Assembly (NCBI GenBank): GCA_001919865.1
Contig: MNIR01000031.1
Location: 1 to 35,769 of the forward strand
DNA length: 35,769 nucleotides
Direction of reading: 5' to 3'
Source of the DNA: Gemmatimonadetes bacterium 13_1_20CM_4_69_16
Lineage (GTDB): Bacteria; Gemmatimonadota; Gemmatimonadetes; Gemmatimonadales; GWC2-71-9
The notes beneath the pieces were generated by a model. The model saw nothing but the letters and a program-made list of their open reading frames with translations. It did not search any database and was not told the origin of the DNA. This document shows positions 18,156 to 26,211 of the stretch, one piece after another. Numbering within the stretch: the stretch's first letter is position 1; every line of letters starts with the position of its first letter. Both the position numbers and the translations under genes were made by a program.

Positions 18156-20359
18156 ACCACAAAGCGCGCCAAGAACTGGTCGGCATTGGCGCCCTGGTCG
18201 TGGGTCTGTTCCTTGGCCTCACCCTCCTCCGCTTGCCGATCACCGGAAGCTGGGGCGACCGGATCGGGTCGCTCCTGTGGCGGGCGTTCGGCGCCGGCTC
18301 CGTGCTGGTTCCGGTGCTCGGGATCGGCTGGGCGCTGGCGGCGTTCGACCGACTAGGAAGCTTGTCCGCGGCCCGGGCGGCGGCCCTCGGCGCAGGGCTC
18401 GTCCTGCTGCTGCCGTACGGAATCGGCACTGTGACGGGCGCGCGCTTCCCGGTCGACTACCGGCTGTGGGGTCCCACCCAACAGCTCGTGGGCGTGCTCC
18501 CCGCCGCGCTCGCGCACGGCGTGCACCAGACCGTCGGCACCGCGGGTGGTGTCTTGGTAGGGGTGTTCGCGCTGTCCGCGCTGGGCCTCCTCACGATCGG
18601 CTGGCATCCGCTGGTCGCGCTGAGAGCCGGCCGAGAGGCCGGAGAAGAGGGAAGGGGAAAGGCGGAAAAGCGCGACGTCAAAAAACTCGTGGCTGCGCCG
18701 GAGCGCGGCGACTCCGCGCGACCCGGTGCGGTTCCCGCTTCACCCAAGTCACCCAAGCCCGCGAAGCCGAAAACGCCCGCCTCGGTACGACCGGTCGTCG
18801 TCCCCAAAGGGGTGCTGATCCCCCCGATCGATCTGCTCAATCCCGCGCCCCCCGAGGACGGCGACGCCGGACTGGCGCAGATCGAGCAGATGGGGCGGAA
18901 GCTGATCGAGACGCTGCAAACGTTTCGGGTGGAGGGCTCGATCGCCGGGCGGACGGTCGGCCCCGTGGTCACGCAGTACGAGGTGGCACCCGGTCCCGGC
19001 GTGAAGGTCGGCCGGATCGCGGCGCTCGCGGACGATCTGGCCCTCGCGATGCGCGCTCAGTCGCTTCGCATCGTGGCACCGATTCCGGGGAAGGCGGCGG
19101 TCGGGATCGAGGTGCCGAACCCGATGCCCCGTATGGTGCACGTGCGCGAGCTGGTCGAGGGCGAGGAATTCCACGGTGGGAATCGCGTCCTCCCCATCTC
19201 GCTCGGCAAGAACCTCGAGGGTGAGCCGGTCGTGGCGGATCTCGCGAAAATGCCGCACCTCCTGATCGCCGGCGCCACGGGCTCGGGAAAGTCGGTGTGC
19301 ATCAACACCATCATCACCAGCCTCCTGTACCGCTACCCCCCCCAGGAGCTGCGGATGCTGATGATCGACCCGAAGATGGTGGAGCTCTCGATGTACAACG
19401 CGCTGCCCCATCTGCGTCACCCGGTCGTCACCAACAACCAGCAGGCAGCGACCGCGCTCAAATGGGCGGTGCGGGAAATGGAGCGCCGCTATCAGCTGTT
19501 TCACGCCAACCACGCCCGCAACATCACCGACTTCAACCGCAAGGTGCGCGACGGGAAGCCGCTCAAAGGACAGCGAGAAACACTCGCCACGCAGGCGGGA
19601 ATTCAACGGGAGCTGCCGTTCGACGCGGAGTACACCGAGGGGGTGCTGCCGTACGTCGTGGTGATTCTGGACGAGCTGGCCGACCTGATGATGACCGTGC
19701 AGCACGAGGTGGAGACGCCGCTGGCGACGCTGGCCCAGAAGGCGCGGGCGGTGGGGATCCACCTGATCCTCGCGACCCAGCGGCCTTCGGTGAACGTCAT
19801 CACCGGCCTCATCAAGGCGAACTTCTCGTGTCGCATTGCCTTTCGCGTCGCCTCGAAGGTGGACAGCCGCACCATTCTTGACCAGAACGGCGCCGAGACG
19901 CTGCTGGGGAATGGCGACATGCTGTTCCTCCCGCCCGGCAAGAGCGAGCCCGTGCGCATCCAGGGCTGTTTCATCTCGACCGACGAGACCGAACGACTCA
20001 TGAGCTGGTACACCGCGCGCCGCGCCCAGCTCGAGCAACGCGTCGAGGTGGACATCATCGAGCAGATGGAGCACATCGCCGAAGCGGAGAAAGCGCGAGA
20101 AGAGGGCGGCGGGACGAGCGAGGCGGCGGGCGAGCGAGATTCGCTGTTTCGCCAGGCGGCCGAGGTCTGCATCCAGAACCAGATCGGCTCGACGTCGCTG
20201 CTGCAGCGGCGCATGAGCATCGGCTACGGCCGGGCGGCCAGGATCATCGATCAGCTCGAGCTGGCGGGGATTCTGGGCCCGGCCAACGGCAGCAAACCGC
20301 GGGACGTGCTGGTGGGTTTGGATGAGTTGGACGAGATCTGCAGCCGCACTGAGGGCTGA
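18152..20359 (+). CDS. ftsK: DNA translocase FtsK/SpoIIIE
   Basis: A septum-located DNA pump that clears chromosome ends during division and activates dimer resolution. The product is 735 residues. Four membrane helices lie in about residues 10-150, followed by a short basic linker (about 165-215), the alpha domain, and the RecA-like motor with Walker A GATGSGKSV at 374-382 and Walker B VVILDELADLMM. The C-terminal winged-helix gamma domain (TSLLQRRMSIGYGRAARIIDQLE) should bind polar guide sequences such as KOPS. The linker is short compared with Escherichia coli FtsK, as in many phyla. A purine-rich stretch at 18649-18665 sits in the linker. GTG 18152 overlaps the upstream stop. About 106 bases follow before yraN. 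Confidence 0.96.
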   Translation: MNHKARQELVGIGALVVGLFLGLTLLRLPITGSWGDRIGSLLWRAFGAGSVLVPVLGIGWALAAFDRLGSLSAARAAALGAGLVLLLPYGIGTVTGARFPVDYRLWGPTQQLVGVLPAALAHGVHQTVGTAGGVLVGVFALSALGLLTIGWHPLVALRAGREAGEEGRGKAEKRDVKKLVAAPERGDSARPGAVPASPKSPKPAKPKTPASVRPVVVPKGVLIPPIDLLNPAPPEDGDAGLAQIEQMGRKLIETLQTFRVEGSIAGRTVGPVVTQYEVAPGPGVKVGRIAALADDLALAMRAQSLRIVAPIPGKAAVGIEVPNPMPRMVHVRELVEGEEFHGGNRVLPISLGKNLEGEPVVADLAKMPHLLIAGATGSGKSVCINTIITSLLYRYPPQELRMLMIDPKMVELSMYNALPHLRHPVVTNNQQAATALKWAVREMERRYQLFHANHARNITDFNRKVRDGKPLKGQRETLATQAGIQRELPFDAEYTEGVLPYVVVILDELADLMMTVQHEVETPLATLAQKARAVGIHLILATQRPSVNVITGLIKANFSCRIAFRVASKVDSRTILDQNGAETLLGNGDMLFLPPGKSEPVRIQGCFISTDETERLMSWYTARRAQLEQRVEVDIIEQMEHIAEAEKAREEGGGTSEAAGERDSLFRQAAEVCIQNQIGSTSLLQRRMSIGYGRAARIIDQLELAGILGPANGSKPRDVLVGLDELDEICSRTEG

Positions 20360-20429
20360 GCGTCGCTCGCTGGACCATCACAACCAGCCAACCAGAGCGG
20401 CGAGTTGCGCCGGGCGGCGTGAAAATGGT

Positions 20430-20458
20430 TTGGTGTTCAGGCGCCGCCGCGCTAGGTT
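20430..20458 (+). promoter_or_regulatory. Candidate promoter for yraN, leaderless
   Basis: TTGGTG at 20430-20435 and TAGGTT at 20453-20458 have a 17-base spacer. The -10 box ends 7 bases before the GTG start at 20466, the spacing expected if transcription begins at or near the start codon. Confidence 0.4.
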
Positions 20459-20465
20459 ATCGCGT

Positions 20466-20858
20466 GTGACGAACGGCGTGCGCAGCGACCCGGCCGGTTG
20501 GACCGACGAGCGCCAAAAACGGGGGCTCGCCGGGGAAGAGCAGGCGATCCAGTACCTGCGGTCCCGTGGCTGGCACATCGTGGCACATCGCTTTCGAGTC
20601 GGCCACACCGAGGTCGACCTCATTGCGCGGCAGGGGAGCCTCGTGGCGTTCATCGAGGTGAAGTCGCGGCGGGGGACGGCGTTCGGGAGCCCGCTCGAAG
20701 CCGTGACCGGCGCGAAGCGGCGCGAGCTGGTCAAGGCGGCGCGGGTGTGGGTGGACCGCTGCGGGCGGCCGTCGGACGTGTACCGCTTCGACTGCATCGC
20801 CATCGTGGACAGGAAGTTAGAGCATCTGGAAGACGCGTTTCGGCCCGGCTGGCGCTAG
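20466..20858 (+). CDS. YraN/UPF0102 family endonuclease-like protein
   Basis: A 130-residue protein of the YraN (UPF0102) family, which has a restriction-endonuclease-like fold. The core is visible: the helix GLAGEEQAIQYLRSRGW, then HTEVDLIARQGSLVAFIEVKSRRG, which carries the D...E-x-K pattern of PD-(D/E)XK nucleases, and then a basic KRRELVKAARVWV helix. Its cellular role is unsettled; it often sits near genes for DNA processing. GTG 20466 is preferred over upstream starts because residues before it are unlike the family and a -10 box lies 7 bases ahead. recA follows after a 49-base gap containing its own -10-like box. Confidence 0.88.
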   Translation: MTNGVRSDPAGWTDERQKRGLAGEEQAIQYLRSRGWHIVAHRFRVGHTEVDLIARQGSLVAFIEVKSRRGTAFGSPLEAVTGAKRRELVKAARVWVDRCGRPSDVYRFDCIAIVDRKLEHLEDAFRPGWR

Positions 20859-20872
20859 CCCGGCCTTCGGTT

Positions 20873-20898
20873 TATATTCGGGCCTCCTACGGGGAGGC
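20873..20898 (+). promoter_or_regulatory. recA -10 box and hairpin-embedded ribosome-binding site
   Basis: TATATT at 20873-20878 is a good -10 box with only a weak -35. GCCTCC (20882-20887) can pair with GGAGGC (20893-20898). The right arm is also the Shine-Dalgarno sequence, ending 9 bases before the recA ATG at 20908. No LexA box of a type I know is evident. Confidence 0.4.
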
Positions 20899-20907
20899 TC
20901 CTAACCC

Positions 20908-21987
20908 ATGTCGAGGACACTCATGGCGGCCGACAAGGAAGTCCCGCAGCTCTCGGACGAGCGCAGGAAAGCCCTCAACCTGGCCATCACCCAAATCGAA
21001 AAGACCTGTGGCAAGGGTGCCATCATGCGCATGGGCGCCGACGCCCCACGCGTGCGGGTGGAGGTCATTCCGACGGGCGCCATCAACCTCGACGCGGCGA
21101 TCGGGATCGGCGGGATTCCGCGCGGTCGGGTCACGGAGATCTTCGGGCCGGAGTCGAGCGGCAAGACGACGCTCGCGCTGCACGTCGTGGGGAACGCGCA
21201 GCGGCAGGGCGGCGCCGCCGCGTACGTGGACGCCGAGCACGCCCTCGACGTGGAATACGCGAAGAAGCTCGGCGTCGACATCGACAACCTGCTCGTCTCC
21301 CAGCCGGACACCGGTGAGCAGGGGCTCGAGATCACCGAGATCCTCGTGCGGTCCGGAGCGGTGGACGTGGTGGTGGTGGACTCGGTGGCGGCGCTCGTGC
21401 CCAAGGCCGAGATCGAAGGGGACATGGGCGACTCGCTCCCCGGCTTGCAGGCGCGGCTCATGAGCCAGGCGCTCCGCAAGCTCGCCGGGGCGATCAACCG
21501 CTCCCGCACCGCCGTGGTGTTCATCAATCAGCTGCGGGAAAAGATCGGCGTCATGTTCGGCAACCCCGAAACCACCACTGGTGGCCGGGCGCTCAAGTTC
21601 TACGCGTCGGTGCGCCTCGACATGCGACGCATCGGCCCCGTGAAAGAGCGCGAGGTGGTGATCGGCAACCACGTGCGCGTCAAAGTGGTCAAGAACAAAG
21701 TCGCGCCGCCGTTCCGTCAGGCCGAGTTCGACATCATGTTCGACGAGGGCATCAGTCACGAATCGCTGCTCGTGGATATCGCGGCGGAAGCCGGCATCAT
21801 CGAGAAGTCGGGCGCCTGGTATGGCTACGGCAAGGAGCGCATCGGGCAGGGTCGCGAAAACGCGAAGCTCTATCTCAAAGACCATCCCGATCTCGCGGCC
21901 GAGGTCGAGGCGAGGGTCAAGGAGCACCTCGGCGTCAAGGCGGCCGCGGTCGCTGCTGACGAGGAGGCCGGCTCACCCGAGGAGTAA
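20908..21987 (+). CDS. recA: Recombinase RecA
   Basis: DNA strand-exchange ATPase of homologous recombination and the SOS co-protease. The product is 359 residues, a normal length. Walker [10 protein letters not shown] is at residues 80-88. The segments [10 protein letters not shown] (Walker B), the loop-1 region [45 protein letters not shown] and the DNA-binding loop 2 are intact, and the C-terminus is acidic ([10 protein letters not shown]). ATG 20908 follows a GGAGG at good spacing; an in-frame ATG at 20923 is a possible alternative. recX follows with no gap. Confidence 0.99.
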   Translation: MSRTLMAADKEVPQLSDERRKALNLAITQIEKTCGKGAIMRMGADAPRVRVEVIPTGAINLDAAIGIGGIPRGRVTEIFGPESSGKTTLALHVVGNAQRQGGAAAYVDAEHALDVEYAKKLGVDIDNLLVSQPDTGEQGLEITEILVRSGAVDVVVVDSVAALVPKAEIEGDMGDSLPGLQARLMSQALRKLAGAINRSRTAVVFINQLREKIGVMFGNPETTTGGRALKFYASVRLDMRRIGPVKEREVVIGNHVRVKVVKNKVAPPFRQAEFDIMFDEGISHESLLVDIAAEAGIIEKSGAWYGYGKERIGQGRENAKLYLKDHPDLAAEVEARVKEHLGVKAAAVAADEEAGSPEE

Positions 21988-22632
21988 GTGCTTCCCCACG
22001 CCCCGATCCTCACGGGACTCGCCCCCGATCCGCAGCAGCCGGGCTACCGGCTGGTTGAAGTGGACCGGGGGCGATTTGCGTCCCTCCCGGGCGACGCGTT
22101 GCAGCTGCTCCGGCTCGAGCTGGGGCGCGCCCTGCCGGCGCCAACGCTCGCGCGTCTCCAGGAGCTGGCCGACATCGAGGCCGCGTGCCGAGCCGCGCTG
22201 CGCGCCCTGGCGCGCCGGTCACACGCCCGGCAGGACCTGAAGCGCAAACTCGTCAAGAAACAACACCCCCCGGGGGCAGTGGACGAAGCGCTACGGCGGC
22301 TCGAGGTGCGCGGGCTCGTCGACGACCGGCGCTTCGCCGGCGAGTACGCCGCGCTGCGGGCCGCCCGCGGTCGCGGCCCGGCGCGACTGATCAAAGACTT
22401 GCTGGCCCAAGGTGTGGATCGCCGCCTCGCGGAGGAGTCGGTGCGTCACGCGCTCGAGGACGAGGGCGTAGACCCGGAGATCGAGGCGCGTGCGGTCGCC
22501 GTGAAGCGGGCGCGTCAGCTGGCAGACCTCCCAGCCGCTGTCCGGAAACGGCGGCTGCTCGCGTATCTGGCGCGACGGGGCTACGGCGGGCCGGGGGTGA
22601 AGGAGTTGGTGGAGGAGGTGTGCGCTCCCTGA
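21988..22632 (+). CDS. recX: Regulatory protein RecX
   Basis: RecX binds RecA filaments and limits their activity. The product is 214 residues with the typical three-helix RecX repeats: RALARRSHARQDLKRKLVKK, AVDEALRRLEVRGLVDDRRFAGEY, then RGRGPARLIKDLLAQGVDRRLAEES and a C-terminal KRRLLAYLARRGYG repeat. About 60 N-terminal residues precede the first repeat. GTG 21988 directly abuts the recA stop TAA, so the two are coupled and made from one message, which is the common arrangement. Confidence 0.94.
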   Translation: MLPHAPILTGLAPDPQQPGYRLVEVDRGRFASLPGDALQLLRLELGRALPAPTLARLQELADIEAACRAALRALARRSHARQDLKRKLVKKQHPPGAVDEALRRLEVRGLVDDRRFAGEYAALRAARGRGPARLIKDLLAQGVDRRLAEESVRHALEDEGVDPEIEARAVAVKRARQLADLPAAVRKRRLLAYLARRGYGGPGVKELVEEVCAP

Positions 22633-22675
22633 AGCCCGGGGTATCCGCGCAGGGCTGACAGTGATTCTCCTGGGC

Positions 22676-22696
22676 CCCCGAGGCCGTGCCTCGGGG
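22676..22696. repeat. REP-like palindrome, variant copy
   Basis: Arms at 22676-22684 and 22688-22696 form 9 perfect pairs around a CGT loop. It resembles the two REP elements flanking the transposase but has one stem pair changed on both sides (GG/CC to GA/TC), so pairing is kept. Confidence 0.65.
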
Positions 22697-22709
22697 TGTG
22701 TGTAGCCGT

Positions 22710-22742
22710 GGACCCCGGGGCATGGCCCCGGGGTCGGTCTAC
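22710..22742. repeat. REP element, left copy
   Basis: A 33-base sequence that is the reverse complement of 23149-23181 with one mismatch. Its core is a GC-only hairpin (arms CCCCGGGGC and GCCCCGGGG). CTAC lies at its right end and GTAG at 22702-22705 on its left, the tetranucleotide known as the foot recognised by REP-associated transposases. Confidence 0.85.
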
Positions 22743-22756
22743 CCGGACTCGGGACC

Positions 22757-23148
22757 ATGAGCAAACCGGGCCATAGGAGTTTTGAGCTCTTTGCGCATCT
22801 CACGTGGCACACCTGGCGGCGGCAGCGACGCGTCCGTCGAAAGGACGTAGAGATCGTGATGCAGAGCATCCGGAGAGCCGCTTTCCGCAACTCCCTTCAC
22901 GTCATCGCTCAGGCCGTAATGGCTGATCACGTCCACGTGCTCGTGAGCTTTCGACCCGACCGGACACTGACGCCGTTCATTCGCGAAGCCAAGTCCGAAT
23001 CGGTGCTCGTCGAGTGAACACTGCGGGAGGGCGCCTGACCTGGGCTCGTGGCTACTACGCGGGCTCCCTTTCTCACAGCCACATTCCCGCTGCGCGGACT
23101 TACCTGGCCCGGCAGTACCAGCGGCATCCGCACACGGTGCCCGTCTGA
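22757..23148 (+). pseudogene. REP-associated tyrosine transposase (RAYT, Y1 family), frameshifted
   Basis: RAYTs are single-domain HUH/Y1 transposases related to IS200 TnpA that act on REP palindromes. The first frame gives 86 residues from ATG 22757 with the HUH motif as HVHVLV in VMADHVHVLVSF, and stops at 23015-23017. The remaining family C-terminus (ARRVN...LTWARGYYAGSLSHSH...YLARQYQRHP) continues in another frame to a stop at 23146-23148. A one-base loss near 23000-23004 would restore a continuous reading of about 130 residues. It is flanked by inverted REP elements at 22710-22742 and 23149-23181. Unless a sequencing error is involved, the gene is inactive. Confidence 0.85.
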
Positions 23149-23181
23149 GTAGACCGACCCCGGGGCCGTGCCCCGGGGTCC
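23149..23181. repeat. REP element, right copy
   Basis: This begins with GTAG immediately after the transposase stop and contains a hairpin with arms of about 9 GC pairs around CGT. The sequence CTAC at 23180-23183 closes the other side. It is the reverse complement of the left copy except for one base. Confidence 0.85.
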
Positions 23182-23277
23182 TACCAAAAGGTCAACCTGA
23201 GCGGCGCCCCCCATGCACGGTCCCCCACTCCTGGAGGTAACTCTCAGCCAACCTTTCAGTTGCCTCCCCGGGGAGAC

Positions 23278-23283
23278 TATATT
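23278..23283 (+). promoter_or_regulatory. alaS -10 box, probably leaderless transcript
   Basis: TATATT ends 7 bases before the alaS ATG at 23291, the same distance as for yraN. A weak -35 (TTTCAG, 23254-23259, 18-base spacer) is possible. There is no Shine-Dalgarno sequence between. Confidence 0.45.
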
Positions 23284-23290
23284 CCCCCGC

Positions 23291-25915
23291 ATGCGCGCCG
23301 CCGCAATTCGGCAGCTGTTCCTCGACTACTTCACTAGTCCCCCCCGGAATCACCGCTTGGTACCGAGCTCCCCCCTGGTGCCGGCGGACGACCCCTCCCT
23401 GCTCTTCACGAACGCCGGCATGGTCCAGTTCAAGCGGGTGTTCCAGGGGCTCGAGCGGCGAGACTACACGAGGGCGGTCACCTGTCAGAAGTGTGTGCGG
23501 GCCGGCGGGAAGCACAACGACCTGGAGCAGGTGGGGCATACGGCCCGCCACCACACGTTTTTCGAGATGCTCGGCAACTTCTCCTTCGGGGACTACTTCA
23601 AGTCGGAGGCCATCGAGTACGCCTGGGAGTGGGTAACAGGGAAAGGCTGGCTCGGCATCGCTCCCGAGCGGCTGTTCGTGACGGTGCACCACACCGACGA
23701 CGAAGCCCGCCGGCTGTGGCGCAAGATCACCGGCATCCCCGACTCCCGCATCTTTGGCCTAGGCGATAAGGACAACTTCTGGCAGATGGGGGAGACGGGA
23801 CCATGCGGGCCTTGCTCGGAGATCCTCGTCGATATTCGCGGGAAGGGAGAAGCGGGAAGGGGGAAAGCGGAGCTCAGTCTCGACGAGTTCGTCCGGGTGA
23901 GCGAAGCGGGACAGCTGCTCGAGATCTGGAACCTCGTGTTCATGCAGTACGATCAGCAACCGGATGCATCCCGCATACCCCTGCCCGCGCCTTCCGTCGA
24001 CACCGGCGCCGGACTCGAGCGCATCGCCGCCGTCATGCAGGGCGTTCCGTCGAACTTCGACACCGACCTGTTCGCGCCCATCATCGGGCGGGCGGTCGAG
24101 GTAATCGGGACGAAGTACGACCGAGGGGAGCGGGGCGCGTCGTATCGGGTCCTCGCGGATCACGCCCGGGCGGTGGCTTTCCTCCTCGCCGACGGAGTGT
24201 ACCCCTCGAACGAAGGCCGGGGCTACGTGGTGCGGCGCATCCTGCGGCGTGCGGTGCGGCACGCCTGGCTGTTGGGCCGGCGCGAACCGACTCTCGTGCA
24301 CCTGGTGCCGACCGTCGAGAGCATCATGGGAAGCGTCTATCCGGAGCTGACGAAGCAGCGAGCGCACATCGAGACCGTGACGCGCGCCGAGGAGGAGCGT
24401 TTCTTCGACACGATCGAGGGGGGGCTCGAGCGCCTGGACGAGCTCCAGGGCACCAAGGTGATCTCGGGAGAAGACGCCTTCAAGCTGTACGATACCTACG
24501 GGTTCCCGATCGACCTGACCCAACTGATCGCCGCGGAGCGCGGGCAAACGGTGGATATCGACGGGTTCGAGCGAGCGCTCGCCGCGCAGCGCGAGCGCTC
24601 GCGAGAAGACCGCGGGGCCCAGGGGCGCCGCGCCCCGGCGGTGCGCCTCACGCGGCCAGGCGAGTGGCGCACCGTAAAGCCCAAGAAAAAGCAGAAATGG
24701 GTCGGCTACGAGACGACCAAGGCCGAGACCGACGTGCTGCGGTTTCGGCAGGCCGACGATCGGGTCGAAGTGGTGCTGGAGGATAACCCGTTCTACGCCG
24801 AGTCGGGCGGGCAGGTGAGCGACACGGGCCAGGTGAAGGGTGAAGGGTGGGAGCTGGACGTGTCCGACGTGGAGAAGGTGGACGGCGGGAGCGCCGTCGT
24901 GGGGCACTTCGAGCACGAGTTCGAGCCGACCGCGGTGCTGGCGCAGGTGGACGAGCGGCGGCGCCGCAACATCGAGCGCAACCACACGGCGACCCACCTG
25001 GTACACGCCGCCCTCCGGAAGATCCTCGGGACGCACGTACGCCAGCAGGGGTCCGTGGTGGCGCCCGACCGGCTGCGGTTCGACTTCGCACACCACGGCC
25101 CGATCGACGACCCCACGCTCGGACGAATCGAAGAAGAAGTAAACGCGCACATCTGGGAGAACCTCCCGGTCGAGACGCGCCAGATGAAGTACAAGGACGC
25201 GATCGCCCGAGGCGCGATAGCGTTCTTCACCGAGAAGTACGGCGACATCGTACGGGTGGTCGACGTGCCCGGCGTCTCGCTCGAGCTGTGCGGCGGGACC
25301 CATGTCCCGGCCACGGGCCAGATCGCGTTGTTCCGTTTCACCCACGAGACGGGAGCGGCCGCCGGGATCCGCCGCATCGAGGCGGTCACCGGGCCGGCTG
25401 CGTACGCGTTGGTCCGGAAGCTCGAACAGCAGTTCGCCGAGGCGGCCGGGACGCTCAAGGCGCAGCCGGAGCACCTCACGAAGCGGATCGAGACCCTGCT
25501 GGAGGAGAATCGCAAGCTCGAGAGGAGGGTCGAGGAATTGCTTCGCTCGGGCGGGCAACCTGCGACGGGCAACGTGGAACGGCTTGGCGACGTCGAGCTG
25601 TACATCGATCAGCGCGACTTGAGCGATCGCGACCAGATCGGTGCGCTCATGGATGCATTCCGGGCCAGTCATAAGGGCGCGATCTCGGTGTTGTTCACCG
25701 ACGGGGAGCGCCCCGGCATTCACGTCGCGGTGACCGACGATCTGGTGCAGCGGGGAGTCAAGGCCGGTGAGATCGCCGCCGCCTTGGCCGCGGTATCGGG
25801 GGGCAAGGGAGGCGGGCGGGCGCACTTCGCCTCCGCTGGGGCGGGCGCCCCCGCCAAGCTCGGCGAGGTGCGGGCTCAGGCGCCCGCCATCATCAAGCGG
25901 ATGCTGGCGCGATGA
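23291..25915 (+). CDS. alaS: Alanyl-tRNA synthetase
   Basis: Class II synthetase that charges tRNA-Ala and edits mischarged serine and glycine (EC 6.1.1.7). The product is 874 residues. It has the N-terminal MRAAAIRQLFLDYF, the class II core (HTFFEMLGNFSFGDYFK, PCGPCSEI), the editing domain with HTATHLVHAAL and CGGTHVPATG zinc ligands, and the C-terminal oligomerisation domain ending in a glycine-rich segment. ATG 23291 matches the family start; a frame open to 23213 adds only non-conserved residues and runs through the promoter. A purine-rich stretch at 23840-23870 adds Gly/Lys/Arg/Glu residues in a variable loop after the CSEI motif. The stop overlaps the next gene as ATGA. Confidence 0.98.
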   Translation: MRAAAIRQLFLDYFTSPPRNHRLVPSSPLVPADDPSLLFTNAGMVQFKRVFQGLERRDYTRAVTCQKCVRAGGKHNDLEQVGHTARHHTFFEMLGNFSFGDYFKSEAIEYAWEWVTGKGWLGIAPERLFVTVHHTDDEARRLWRKITGIPDSRIFGLGDKDNFWQMGETGPCGPCSEILVDIRGKGEAGRGKAELSLDEFVRVSEAGQLLEIWNLVFMQYDQQPDASRIPLPAPSVDTGAGLERIAAVMQGVPSNFDTDLFAPIIGRAVEVIGTKYDRGERGASYRVLADHARAVAFLLADGVYPSNEGRGYVVRRILRRAVRHAWLLGRREPTLVHLVPTVESIMGSVYPELTKQRAHIETVTRAEEERFFDTIEGGLERLDELQGTKVISGEDAFKLYDTYGFPIDLTQLIAAERGQTVDIDGFERALAAQRERSREDRGAQGRRAPAVRLTRPGEWRTVKPKKKQKWVGYETTKAETDVLRFRQADDRVEVVLEDNPFYAESGGQVSDTGQVKGEGWELDVSDVEKVDGGSAVVGHFEHEFEPTAVLAQVDERRRRNIERNHTATHLVHAALRKILGTHVRQQGSVVAPDRLRFDFAHHGPIDDPTLGRIEEEVNAHIWENLPVETRQMKYKDAIARGAIAFFTEKYGDIVRVVDVPGVSLELCGGTHVPATGQIALFRFTHETGAAAGIRRIEAVTGPAAYALVRKLEQQFAEAAGTLKAQPEHLTKRIETLLEENRKLERRVEELLRSGGQPATGNVERLGDVELYIDQRDLSDRDQIGALMDAFRASHKGAISVLFTDGERPGIHVAVTDDLVQRGVKAGEIAAALAAVSGGKGGGRAHFASAGAGAPAKLGEVRAQAPAIIKRMLAR

Positions 25916-26211
25916 CGCGGCGCGAACTGCTGGCCTGGCTCGACACCCGACGCCCGGCGCCGCCGGCGGCATTGCGCGCGCACCTCGAAGCGCAGTTGAG
26001 CGACTCGGAGGAGCGGCTGCCGGACCACCTCGCCGAGCTCGGTCGCGCCATGTTGGCGCGCGTCACCGGACGGCCCGACGGAGGCCGCGAGCTGGCGCTC
26101 GATCTGCTCGCCGCCGACGCGTTCGTCACGTACGCGTTCGAGGCGCAGGCGGAAGCGGACGTCGCCGGGCTCACGGTCCTGGCCCGGCGGGTAGCGGGAG
26201 CGGGCGTCTGA
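25912..26211 (+). CDS. Small helical hypothetical protein
   Basis: A 99-residue protein predicted to be almost entirely helical from its Leu/Ala/Glu/Arg pattern, with no membrane segment, cysteine pair or recognisable motif. It starts by ATGA overlap with alaS, and its stop TGA overlaps the proposed CTG start of the pcrB-like gene. The tight coupling on both sides and good codon usage (GC-rich third positions) support a real gene. I do not recognise a family. Confidence 0.7.
   Translation: MTRRELLAWLDTRRPAPPAALRAHLEAQLSDSEERLPDHLAELGRAMLARVTGRPDGGRELALDLLAADAFVTYAFEAQAEADVAGLTVLARRVAGAGV

Noticed and set aside
22633-23290. An active insertion sequence between recX and alaS
   Set aside because: No target-site duplication, IS-type terminal repeats or full transposase frame; the RAYT/REP reading explains the palindromes and the gene better.
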